Below are positions 24,697 through 35,900 of a stretch of DNA of 64,000 bases, in pieces. Location of the stretch: contig JAQPZY010001555.1 of NCBI GenBank assembly GCA_029931535.1, positions 744,001 through 808,000 of the forward strand. Reading direction: 5' to 3'. The stretch's first letter is position 1. Every line of letters begins with the position of its first letter. Position numbers and translations under genes: made by a program. Below the pieces are notes generated by a model that saw nothing but the letters and a program-made list of their open reading frames with translations, made no database searches and was not told the origin of the DNA. The DNA is from Margaritifera margaritifera. Its lineage: Eukaryota > Mollusca > Bivalvia > Unionida > Margaritiferidae.

Positions 24697-25120
24697 GTAA
24701 GTGTATCAGTTTGATATACAAATAATTGGCTTAGAGTATGTATGTATATATGTATGTACTGTTTTGGTATAGACTTGTTTATATAGGTATGTATACATAC
24801 AGTATGTAAGTATAAGAACAGGTGACTAAATCCATAAAAACAGAAGTGTAAGAAAATGAAAATACAGTAATAAAATAATAGTACCAATTACTTTAATATT
24901 AGTATGCTTGAGGCATAATTGTATTGTAATAGGAGGTGAGACATTGTCTAATTGTAACAGTAGGGAATGTAACCCAGTCGTCTGGCTCGCAGTTGAAGGC
25001 ACATACAACTTGACTAAAAGGTCTGGACCAGTAAGACTGATTTAAGTAAGTTGCTTCTTATACCTAGAGCACTGCAATATTAATAAAATAGAGGTGCTGT
25101 TATATTATTAGCTTACCATC

Positions 25121-25328
25121 TATACTTGCATATAATTCGGGTCCAAATGCAAACAACATAGACCCTGATCTGCTGTCGCATAATGTGCCAGCAGATCAGG
25201 GTCAATGTTGTTTGTTCTACTGATTAGTCCTTACAAACTGCATAGACCCAGATCTGCCAAGGCATTATGCGACGGCAGATCTGGGTCTATGCAGTTTACA
25301 GTTGGTATCGGTCTATACGCAAGTATAA
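25121..25328. mobile_element. Nested-hairpin MITE, copy 4 (complete)
   Basis: Complete element in intron 1 of gene B. Outer ends TATACTTGCATATAATTCGG / TATACGCAAGTATA; left inner hairpin with arms GACCCTGATCTGC and right inner hairpin with near-perfect arms GCATAGACCCAGATCTGCC. Centre GATTAGTCCTTACAAA. Confidence 0.85.
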
Positions 25329-26269
25329 ACAGTACATGTAAATACTCATTTTCATTTTTTCAGTGAACATTCACCAATGTTGTTTATCAAACACATGTAC
25401 ATGGTTAGTCTTTGATACATTTTCCTCAATTTGTTTTGAGTCAAAGACTCCACATGGTTGAGGAATGGGCAAAGGCAAGAAAAAAATTGGTAAAGCACAG
25501 GTGAGATGGAGTCAAAGTTCAAATGTAATGTATGTGTACAGGTATAAATTTTGACCTCACTGTTCTAGAAACAAAATGTTTTCTCACCCAAAGGCCAAAG
25601 ACAAGTGGCATTTGAAGAAGCCCTTGTCTCGCGTGTAAATATCTACTTGCCTAGATCGATAAAAAAACTGTCCCCATGATGATTTTTTTGACCATAAGAA
25701 TTATTTTTAGATCGTTATTGGAATAGATTTATTGGTCTAGTACTTGCCCTAAGAGTTCCTATATACTCACAAAAAATCGAAAGATCCCTGAACTAGCTAA
25801 TCTCTCAGAGAAAGCAGGGATGGGTTAGTAAGTTTAGGACAAATCCCAGGCATATTGCAGTCCTGAATTTAGTGTGATGCACTTGCAGTGTCGCACCTTG
25901 CACAAGGGATCATGGGTTTCCTGGAATTTGTCCAATGTCCTCCAAATCTTGACCCCTGTGTGATCTCTGAGCATGCTTTTTCATCAGGGAAAAATTTTAA
26001 AATCCGCCAATATTTTTCTTTTAGTGCACATCTGTCCATGTCTGTGTTGGCTCTGGCAATGTCCAGAACCGTTAAATGCCATAAAAGCTTTAAGATGGCA
26101 GTTAAACTCCATTTTAAAACCATTTCTGGGAATCTAAACATTCAAGGTTTGAAGTAGTCAGTCTAGTTGCATAATTAATCTGCGAAGTATAGGAGAGCTA
26201 TTATACTAACCCTGGTATATGCGTCCACACAGATGAAATCATATACATGTGTACACCCTCAATGAATGT

Positions 26270-26660
26270 CAACCATCCTTTCTTCCTAGGCCTGAGGCAA
26301 CAATTGGAGTGGATTCCATAGCACCTACCCCCTGGGGAGGGGGCTGAGGAAACTTTGTACATGCATCTACATCAGTTGTTTTTGCAGTTAGTTCATTTTT
26401 TTCAAAACTGTATAAATACTGTTATAACTGGAATCATTAAACTTAGGAGAAGTATCTTGATGATTACTACAACCTCACCACAAAAGTAGGTCACTGTGAC
26501 CCATATTTCACACCACTGACTTTTGTGAAATTTGTTCAAGATTATTTGTCAAACTTTGTTCATGCTAGGATCTTCATACTAGATGATTATATGCACCTCT
26601 GTTAGTGCCACACCCTTACCACAAAAGAAGGTCACTGTGACCTCTCTGATTTTTATAAAC
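26270..26660 (+). repeat. Dispersed repeat with internal duplication and GGTCACTGTGACC sites
   Basis: Two diverged sub-repeats in intron 1 of gene B, each ending in ACCACAAAAG(T/A)AGGTCACTGTGACC. Each carries a perfect inverted half-site palindrome GGTCACTGTGACC at 26489-26501 and 26630-26642. Confidence 0.75.
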
Positions 26661-27489
26661 TCATTATAATACCTCTACTTTGATATAAACTAATGTTCTG
26701 TTTTCTTGTTTTATGTCTTTTATGCCCTGTCTTTGTAAGTGGTTAGGTAGGTAGGTGGTTTAATGGTACAGTATATTAGTACAATATTGGCTGTATTGTG
26801 CCAATTAAAAGTTAACATTTTCAATTTTAAAAAGATGAACAGTTAAAATGTAAAGAGAGCAAATTGCAAAAAGAAGCTTTAATTAGAAAAGGGGCTAACA
26901 TTTTGTTGTCAAGGTCACTGTAGTCAAACTTATTTTCTGTATAATTAATGTTGACAGTGGCTGCTGGAGAGTACTTACAGCTTAAAAGAAGTGAGCTGTG
27001 TAATCATTGATTACACTCTGGTTTTTAATATGCTATTAGACACTGAAAATAATTCCTATATATCCAGCCGGTGCACGACCAGCACATGACCGGATGTGGG
27101 TTTTAGTATTATTGACCATGAAGGTGTTAAACAAAAGTTTTGACTTGGAGACTTTGACTTGAAAAGTTTTTTGTAGTTTTAAACAAATGTTCGTTATATC
27201 AGCGTCAGAGATCTAATGAATAGTGAAATGTGGTTTTCCCAATTTTTGGCAATTTGAATCAAACAAGTAACTTGTCAAGACTATTTCTGATGATAAGCAA
27301 ACCATTCCTTCACTTCCCTGGTATTAGTCTGTCTCTCTTCCTTTATCTTTGCAGAACTACATGTGTCAGAACACATAGGTGCATAAATAAGATTCATTTA
27401 AAACGATGTCCGAAAATGAAAAGATGATAAACTTATTTCAACAAAATAAAATGTTGGTGTCTGTAAACAAACTGTGTCCAAAAACATAC

Positions 27490-27860
27490 AGAAAATACTG
27501 TACATTATGACATCACTTTATGATAATGATGTCACCAATGTGATGTAACTTTTTACCTGGGTGCATTGTAGTGCTGTGAACTTTGTGCGAGATTGGACTT
27601 AAATGACATGGTTAAGACTTGTGTCCCATTTTAAAAAATAATACAATTTTTTTTTTTGTTACAATTTTAGTAATCATAATAACTGTCCTGTAAAACCAAA
27701 TGATAAAGTCAGAAAAAGAAATCAAGACCTGTCAAAATCTTTTGCAATTGACGGCCTGCAGTAAATCGGCAGCATAGGCATTTTGTTGCAGAAAATCGAT
27801 GTGATCTCAATAACTGTCATACTGAAAACATTCACTCGCCAACATACCTTGTTCTTTGTC
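27490..27860 (+). repeat. Dispersed repeat, block 1 (copy 2)
   Basis: Counterpart of 9650-10020, inside intron 1 of gene B. Shared phrases include TAATCATAATAACTGTCCTGT, TCAAGACCT and CACTCGCCAACAT. Confidence 0.7.
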
Positions 27861-28687
27861 TATTTCAGGGCTTAAAATTAATATATTTTTCACTAACCCA
27901 CAGGATTATCATAATAAAATCTGTATTGATCGTGCCTATATTTCACTGATCTTGCAAAAATCATATAGAAGTCAGTTCAGTTGCTGATTCAACACTTATT
28001 ATTCATTACCATCTACTCAAAACAATAACAACTGTATTTCACAAACAAGACTCGTTGAAAGTTGAAAGTTCATATTTATTTATCTGATTCATCATCAGAT
28101 CTAGATCTGTAAGGCCAAGTCACTGAGCTTCTTTTTTTTTGGTAAAGCAGCATGCCACAGCTTTATGTCATCTCTTGGATCTGGTTTGTTAAGGAGCACC
28201 ATTATTAGTGTGATTTCAGGGACAATTTATGAAAGTTGTTACACCCATCAATGAATCATAATGAAGTACACCACACACTTTTGTATTTCTCTGAATACTC
28301 TGCAGAAAGTGCACAACATTACTTCCTTTCTCTGTCATATTTTAGCCATTCATGTGCATTTTTCCAACATTTCTGGTACTTTCTTACTCTCTTTTGATCA
28401 TATTTATGATCGTGCTGTCTTGTCATCATCTAATTTCTGATGTTTCAGTGGTGGCTGCGCACCTTGCAAAAATGTAAACATCATCTTTTTTCGCACGTTA
28501 CCTTTAGTCATCACCATGTAGCTTTATGCAGAGGTACTGTAAAATGCTACTGCTGTACATAAATACAAACGTACTTTCCAAAGTACACCGCAGAATGCAT
28601 TCAATGTTTACCAACAACAGTAATAATATTAAAACACATTGTTTGGCATACTGATGAATTATTTGTTGAGTTGGCCAACATGACCAT

Positions 28688-28762
28688 ACTAGCCTGATAC
28701 CCAATATCATTTTTTACCATCGGTATTAAAATCCGTGTTTGGGGCCAGAATACCAGGCTAGT
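28688..28762. mobile_element. Short hairpin MITE
   Basis: ACTAGCCTGATACCC at the left, complementary with few changes to the right end GAATACCAGGCTAGT. 75 bp in intron 1 of gene B. Type unknown. Confidence 0.5.
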
Positions 28763-29099
28763 TCCATGTGCGCAAAGACTGTTTTGACAATAATCACCCA
28801 AATTTACTTGATGCGTGGAATACAGTGACGTAGTACTGCTCAAGCAACACCCACAACTGCTGGGAGGGAGAATTTCTGGTGGAATAACACCTGTTTATTT
28901 CAGTCAAGGGATTTACTGTACTTAAAAAAGAGAATAGTGTCTCATGTTTTATTTGATACATCTGACACAAGACTACTTGTTAAATGTTATAATAGCGACT
29001 GGGGGAATTTTCACTGCTCCTATGTTGTAGTGATGGCTGTGGTTTTAAGAATCCATCAGCAAAATCACTGAATTTGTAATTGGTATGAATTTTTGCTCA

Positions 29100-29680
29100 T
29101 TCAGGTATTATTTGTTGGCAATTAGTGATGGTACTTTTTTGCCCATACTTTTCTATGTAAATACTTATTCAGGTATTTTTTTATTGGCAATTAGTGATGG
29201 TACTTTTCTATCTAAATACTCATTCAGGTACTATTTTATTGACAATTAGTGATGGTACTTTTTGCCCATACTTTTCTATGTAAATACTGATTCAGGGTAT
29301 TATTTTATTGGCAATTAGTGATGGTACTTTTCTATCTAAATACTGATTCCGGTATTATTTTATTGACAATTAGTGATGGTACTTTTCTATCTAAATACTG
29401 ATTCAGGTATTATTTTATTGACAATTAGTGATGGTACTTTTTCCCATACTTTTCTATGTAAATACTCATTTAGGTACTATTTTATCGGCAGTTGGTGATG
29501 GTACTTTTCTTCCCATACTTTTCTATGTAAATATTCATTCTGATATTATTTTATCGGCAGTTAGTGATGGTACTTTTTTTTCCATACTTTTCTGTGTAAA
29601 TACTCATTCAGGTACTATTTTATCGGCAATTAGTGATGGTACTTTTTCCCGTACCTTTCTATGTAATGATCCATACTTAG
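29100..29680 (+). repeat. Minisatellite in intron 1 of gene B
   Basis: About nine copies of a unit of 55-70 bp with ATTCAGGTATTATTTTATTG and AATTAGTGATGGTACTTTT. Two length variants differ by the presence of CCCATACTTTTCTATGT. Confidence 0.9.
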
Positions 29681-29840
29681 GGATAGATATTCAGCTAAGA
29701 GTAGCGGAAGAAAATGCACACCAACCTGTAACTATTTTAGTTAATTTATATTGATTGGTCCTTATGTACATAAAAATTTAAATCTTTACAAAGGATAAAT
29801 TCTCCAACAATTCAAAAGTGATCATCCTTTAGAGCAGTAA
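29680..29840 (+). repeat. Dispersed repeat, block 2 (copy 2)
   Basis: Counterpart of 10720-10890. It lies directly before the triplicated exon 2 junction of gene B, separated from block 1 by about 1.8 kb that includes a minisatellite. Confidence 0.6.
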
Positions 29841-29862
29841 TGATAATGGTTACAAAAACTTT

Positions 29863-30069
29863 TCTATTGTATTTCAGGCTGGTTCTTGGCAGTACAGATC
29901 ATGATGACCCTCGTTCTGATTATAACACTTGTCTATTGTATTTCAGGCTGGTTCTTGGCAGTACAGATCATGATGACCCTCGTTCTGATTATAACACTTG
30001 TCTATTGTATTTCAGGCTGGTTCTTGGCAGTACAGATCATGATGACCCTCGTTCTGATTATAACACTGG
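29863..30069 (+). repeat. Triplicated intron 1/exon 2 junction in gene B
   Basis: Three head-to-tail copies of a 69-bp unit (29863-29931, 29932-30000, 30001-30069). Copies one and two read identically and copy three differs by one base near its end. Each unit carries the end of intron 1 (TTGTATTTCAG), the start of exon 2 and an upstream TTATAAC that could serve as branch site. Because 69 is a multiple of three and no stop arises, all three acceptors keep the downstream frame. The near-perfect identity implies a very recent duplication or an assembly collapse/expansion error. Confidence 0.9.
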
Positions 30070-30168
30070 TCACTACACTCATGGTCCTCCTCTTTATGAT
30101 CGGATGTTGTCCAGATCGTCGGGCTGCAACCACTCAGCTGACCAACAGCCTCCTTATGTTTGGAATAG
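30016..30168 (+). CDS. Claudin-like gene B, coding exon 2 (innermost acceptor)
   Basis: Middle exon of gene B encoding residues 86-136: WF, TM2 (about 89-115) and a cytoplasmic CCPDRR turn. The innermost acceptor at 30014-30015 gives 153 nt, close to the 168 nt of the matching exon of gene A, so it is taken as canonical. Two further copies of the same acceptor lie upstream (exon would begin at 29878 or 29947). Both give lengths divisible by three (291, 222 nt) and stay open, so alternative use would add 46 or 23 residues that repeat part of TM2. The exon leaves at ATAG|GTAAAT in phase 1, as in gene A. Confidence 0.8.
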
Positions 30169-30204
30169 GTAAATTATAAACACATTACTTTGAAACAACT
30201 TAAA

Positions 30205-31320
30205 TATACAGCACTTCCTCATTATAACATCCTTCATTATAACATGGTTCCCGTTATAAGGTGCATATTGTCATGGATTTGATTTTATTAAGTGCTTGTA
30301 AAATTATATGTATGAGATACTTCGTTATAAGGCAGTCTCACTATAAAGTGGTATACTCTATGGCTCCCATGGACACAGTTAAACTAGGGAGTACTGTACA
30401 ATGGACAGCATTATAATGAGGAGTATTGTACCACTGACTGCATTATAAATGAGGGAGTACTGTACAATGGACAGCATTATAATGAAGAGTATTGTACCAC
30501 TAACTGCATTATAAATGAGGGAGTACTGTACCGTGTACTTCATTATAATGAGGGAGTATTGTTCCATACACATCATTATAATAAGGGAATATTGTACCAC
30601 TGTCCATATTATAACGAATATTGTAATATATACATCATCATAATGAGAGAGTATGGTACTATATACATCATCATAATGAGATAGTATTGTATTATATACA
30701 TCATCATAATGAGAGAGTATTGTACAATGTATATCATTATGAGATAGTATTGCAATATATACATCATCATAATGAGGGAATATTGTACTACATACATCAT
30801 CATAATGAGGGAGTATTGTACTATATACATCATCATAATGAGAGTATTGTACCATTATATCATTATAATGAGGTATTATTTTGTACCATGTATATCGTAA
30901 TAATTAGGAGTATTGTACCATTATATCATTATAATGAGGTACCATGTATATCATAATAATTAGGGAGTATTGTACCATTATATCATTATCTTGAGGTAGT
31001 ATTTGTACCATGTATATCATAATGGGGGAGTATTGTACCATTATATCATTATAATGAGGTAGTATTTTGTACCGTGTATATCATTATAATGAGGCAGTAT
31101 TGTACCCTTATATCATTATAATGAGGTAGTATTTTTTACCATGTATATCATTATAATGAGGGAGTATTGTACTACATACATCATCATAATGAGGTAGTAT
31201 TCTACTATATATATATATCATAATGAGAGTTTTGTGCCATATACATCATAATGAGGTAGTATTGTAATATATACATCATTATAATGAGGGAGTATTATAC
31301 TACCATGGATAACATTATAA
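30205..31320 (+). repeat. Large 28-35-bp minisatellite in intron 2 of gene B
   Basis: Some thirty units of the form TATCATTATAATGAGG(G)AGTATTGTACC. The left edge (30205-30240, CAGCACTTCCTCATTATAAC) is inverted relative to the array units, as expected of a terminal inverted repeat. The array therefore appears to have grown from one end of a small DNA transposon. Confidence 0.85.
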
Positions 31321-31386
31321 TTAGTGAGTTGTGCATCAGTTGAGCTTAAGTTTTTTTTCATGCTCTCATAACTGTCTTTTTTACAA

Positions 31387-31424
<38 letters not shown>

Positions 31425-32607
31425 TTGCCTACAGTTCAATGTGAAAGATTTATTCTATTGAATTCTTATTTTTTTTCTTGTACTTTGAAGTATTTTTGAG
31501 ACTAATAGAATCTTTCATATGCATCTGTGGACATTGTATATCAAACACCTTGGAAATTTTATATCAAACACCATGGACATTTTATATCAAACCATGGAAA
31601 TTTTATTTCAAACACCATGGAATTTTTTTATCAAATACTGATGCATCATGAAGGAGTATTTTTCTGATATTACTGAACGAAAACTGAGGGACAAAGTCAG
31701 AATGGTGTTTTGTGATTACTTAGGTGACCTTAAGACAGCAAAACATCCACTGAAAATTCCTTCATCTTAAGATACAGCATAATGAGTTACTGGTAGGTTT
31801 AAACTGAAAAATACAGTTTAGATTTGTCAACACATCAGCGTTCAAAGAACAATGGTAAAGACCATTAAGAAATGGCAATAAACAGCATCTAAATTTGTGC
31901 GCTGACGATAATTTGTGTACAAATACAAATGTGAACAGGTCAGGAAATAAAGTCCACTCTTATCCCTAAGATAAATGAGACAGACAACAAATTATGATAT
32001 AGTCCTCGATTCAACTTGAATTGATGTTCCATTCATAAAAATAATAAAAAGATGAATTTTACAAAATAAAAATGACAAGGGCTTTTTTCAACTCAAAATG
32101 GGACTACAGAATCTGTACCTTTAGCTAGGTCGATCAGTGCCAAACACTTAACTTCAACCGCTGCATCTTTTATGATGTAAATCAGCTGCATTTAATGATT
32201 ATCTTGATTATTGGGAAAGAACGCTCAGGTGATGATGGAAATTAAGTTGTTTTTGCAATTTTGTGTGCACTGTGCACTATGATCACAGTTGAAGGTCATG
32301 TGATGAAAGATGGCAGTCATTTGATGTAAGATAAAGATATCCTCCATCATTGTGCTACACAGGAAAACACAACCATAAACATGTAGGAATGTGAGAAATT
32401 GTATTCCTTTATTCTTTTATATTTATCCAATGTTTGTGTAAAATACACTATTTTCTGTCTGAGTACCTAATACATGAATCTTAACTCCATGTAGGAAATC
32501 CATATTTATATCTACACAATATAAAATTTTTGGCGTAGATTCTAAGTTTGAAATTGTAATCTATATGATTTATTTGTAAAATTGTAATTGTTACTTTCTT
32601 TTCCCAG
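31321..32607. other. Intron 2 of gene B, 3' part
   Basis: Contains (ATT)n at 31387-31421 and a short 26-bp tandem repeat at 31545-31640 (CAAACACCATGGA). Otherwise no supported features before the exon 3 acceptor. Confidence 0.5.
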
Positions 32608-32855
32608 GTTTAATGATTGCCATCTCAGTAATCATATTTGGAGTGCAGTCTGACACAGATAGACAGTGGCTTACAAGACCAGACCAAAACTTCCTCTCCT
32701 GGGCTTTTGGCCTTGTAGTTTTGGCAGGATTTTTCGCCATTTTCGCAGGAATGTGTCTGCTGGTTGACTCTCTTCGACTCAAAGTTCAGGCACGAAAGGA
32801 AACCAGAGAGCCTCTAGGGGGCTATATAATGAAGAGGGCACCACCTAACTACTAA
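32608..32855 (+). CDS. Claudin-like gene B, terminal coding exon
   Basis: Last coding exon of gene B, entered at a TTCCCAG acceptor (split codon G|GT) and ending in TAA at 32853-32855. It encodes residues 137-218: TM3 (about 131-149 with the preceding exon), an extracellular loop (QSDTDRQW), TM4 (about 169-190) and a short basic cytoplasmic tail ending in RAPPNY. Unlike gene A there is no obvious PDZ ligand at the C-terminus, so the paralogues may differ in scaffold binding. Tandem AATAAA signals follow about 156 bp after the stop. Confidence 0.85.
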
Positions 32856-33010
32856 AACACCAGATGCATTTACCAGCTGCTACAAAAGACTTCTAAACCC
32901 ATGTGGTACATCAGCCAGTTTTTGTTGTGTATAACAGATGTGTCATATATTTCTCTTTTGTTAACACATTTTCTTACAATTTATCACAAATTTAGCTTTA
33001 TTTGCATGAA

Positions 33011-33021
33011 AATAAAATAAA
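33011..33021 (+). promoter_or_regulatory. Polyadenylation signals of gene B
   Basis: Two overlapping AATAAA hexamers at 33011-33016 and 33016-33021, about 156 bp after the gene B stop codon and in the right orientation. A long (TA)n tract begins at 33034, just downstream. Confidence 0.6.
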
Positions 33022-33031
33022 ACCTTCCCAT

Positions 33032-33033
<2 letters not shown>

Positions 33034-33100
<67 letters not shown>
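33034..33100. repeat. (TA)n microsatellite
   Basis: About 33 TA dinucleotides just after the gene B polyadenylation signals. Confidence 0.95.
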
Positions 33101-33104
<4 letters not shown>

Positions 33105-35160
33105 AACACACATCATTATCTTGAAGTCTTTTTGAAACTATAATGACAACATAGTATGATAAATACTTTGGCAACAAAAACATTGTCAGGTGATACATGT
33201 AGTTGTGACTGGCTTTATCATGTAAATAAATAAGTCCTTCATAGATTGCAGAAGTGATAGAATCATCCATGAAAAACTTGAACATAGTTTGATTTTTTAT
33301 TTAAACGTACTTGTATCATGGACAAGTGGCATCTGAAAAGTACTTGTAACATCTAGAAATGTTCAACTAAAACAAATTTTTGTTTTAAAATATTTTTGTC
33401 TCATTATTTTCTATTTTTCCAAGAGCGTACAGCACGTACAAAAGTGTACTGACCATTTTCCAGGATTTACAAGTAAAGTCGGGCCTGAGCTATTCGGTAT
33501 CAGACTTAATTTATTTACTGCCCATGATTATGGATTTTTTAGGTAATTGACAAAACCTGGCCAGGTAGAATTCGCTCTTGAAGTGGAGTTGTGTGAAAGT
33601 TACACCTGGTGAGAGGAGTACTGCTAGAGACAGGAGATTTCACAGGCATAGCTCACTTAACTACACTCGGCAGAACTCTCTACCAGCACAAGTGAAATAT
33701 GGTCAAGACACTCTGTGCATATTGTATATACATATTAATATTCACATTAATGCCAATGGTTTTGAGAGTTCAAAGTCGTGTTCTGTATAACCCACAATAA
33801 CATGGCAAGTATGCCAGTTGTAAATGAAACTTGTCCAAGGAAAAACTAACTTGGAAAAAATACTTGTCTCTTGAAAGTATTAAATAAACTAGTAATGTGA
33901 ACAAGCTTATAAATCTAACCCAGTTTAAGGGGTTAAGGGAGGGTCCATTCTATATATAGGCAGGGTCCATTCTATATATAGGGAGAGTCCATTCTATAGA
34001 GAATTTGCTTTTATCAAGAATGATGTAAATTTATGTTAAAAGCCATTTCAAAATATACAATTTTTCAACTTTTCTAACTGTTTTTAAACATGCTAATCCC
34101 TATTCAGAGAAAGTCTTATGGCATTGTAACACATTCCGTTTGATATTGTTCATGTGAACTGTAAATTGGTCATGTTTGTTGTCCAACCTAGTATATGTAA
34201 TCACCTATTTTAGTAATAACTTTTTGGTAATATTTTGCACAGATATATTTTTGTTCATAAAGAATATGTTTGTATTGTACATTGTATATATGGCATTCAT
34301 GACTACAAAATATTGACATAATCTCAAGTAGACAATTACTTATTATATACCCAGCTTGTGGTTTCCTATGTAAATGAATTTTGTTGGATGACCCAGTAAA
34401 TTTTCAATGCCATCAAAGACTTATTATGTGCTGTTTAGTACACATAGTACCCACTAAGTTTGTTGCTACTGTGATGTCACAGCCATTATATCATGATCCA
34501 ACAGTACATAAAATCATGTCATGTCGTGTCATAGTTTGTATTTATGCACTATTCAGTAATAAAAATAATTCAAACAAGATTTCTTTTCAGACATATTTGT
34601 ATTCAATGTAATTTTATAAAAAAGCAATTGAAATGCAGTTTACTATTTAATTACAGGGGGTATATAATAAATAAATTAAGGTGTTTGTATTCTGGATAGT
34701 GTGGACTCGCCCGAAGTACATGCTGGCCCCATTTTACTTTGTTACCACCCACAGTATCCAATAGTACAAACATATAATCTATTTCGATCATTTTGGAGTA
34801 TCGTATATACCATTGAGAGTAGTTTTCTCAATGTTATCATTATTGGTGCCTTTTTGATTATCTATACATCTTCTACATTCATGTATGCTGTTTAAAATGT
34901 TACTTTGTTTACTTCATTGAGTTATTCAACAGACCATAGCAACTTAATTTGTTGTTCTTTGGGAATCCAGCTGCTGTAAAAAACAAGATGAGGAAAAACA
35001 AATTTAAAATAAATCCTGCTATTAATTTGTCATGAATTCGGCTCCTACATTATGCAAGATGAGAAAAACATTTTTTTTTTTTAAAATCCTGACAGCACGA
35101 TAAGAAAACTCCAAACTTAAAAAACAGAAAAGCATGGTGTTTTCACTAAAAGACTTATTA
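33101..35160. other. Intergenic sequence after gene B
   Basis: AT-rich. Includes a three-copy 27-bp repeat at 33945-33998 (GGGTCCATTCTATATATAGG). No exon supported. Confidence 0.5.
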
Positions 35161-35169
35161 TGATATGTG

Positions 35170-35900
35170 GATGGTCTTAAATTAAAATGGAGCTGATCTG
35201 ACATCCAAAATGGCCACCATGGCAGCCATCTTAAAAAGCTTGTTATTCTGCATGGATGGTCAGATTGACAGAGGTCTCACTAAAAGACTCCTTATGACAT
35301 CTATAGATGGTCTGAAATAAAAAATAGTGGCAATCTGACATCCAACTTCCCCAGAACAGATGATTACATTCCCGTGAACAGATCATTACAATCACATGGG
35401 TTTTGTACTGAAAGATTTTTTACAGTATGTAGCTTTTTCTTAATGAAAATGGTGTGGATATGACAACCCAATGTGGCCGACACAGTTGTTATTATGGACA
35501 TGGGGTTTTCACTAAAGCATTTCTTACAGTATGTCCTTGGTCCTGTATTAAGATGATGTTGATCTAACCTCCAAAATGGCTGCCTTAGTGGCCATCTTAA
35601 AAATAATCTTGTGGCTGCTTTCCTGGATGTATGGTTGTACCAACATGGGCTTTTTGCTAAAACAGTATAAGAACATGTACACTATAGTAGGACCTGGTTA
35701 AAAATGGTGCTTATCTGACCTCCAACATTGCAACCATAGTGGCCATCTCAGAAATTTTATTACTACTCCACTTGAAGGAATGGTGTAATTGACATGGGGT
35801 TTTTACTAAAGCAACTTTTGCAATATGTAATTAGTTCTGAATGAAAACCATGAATATCCGATTACCAACATGTTTGCGCTATTGTTAACAAGTTTGAAAA
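35170..35900 (+). repeat. Diverged tandem repeat, period about 150-190 bp
   Basis: About five diverged units each with a phrase like GATCTGACATCCAAAATGGC, GTGGCCATCTTAAAA and TTTTCACTAAA. The conserved AAAATGGC...GCCATCTT core resembles YY1 sites. Familiar style of ancient bivalve repeats. Confidence 0.7.
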
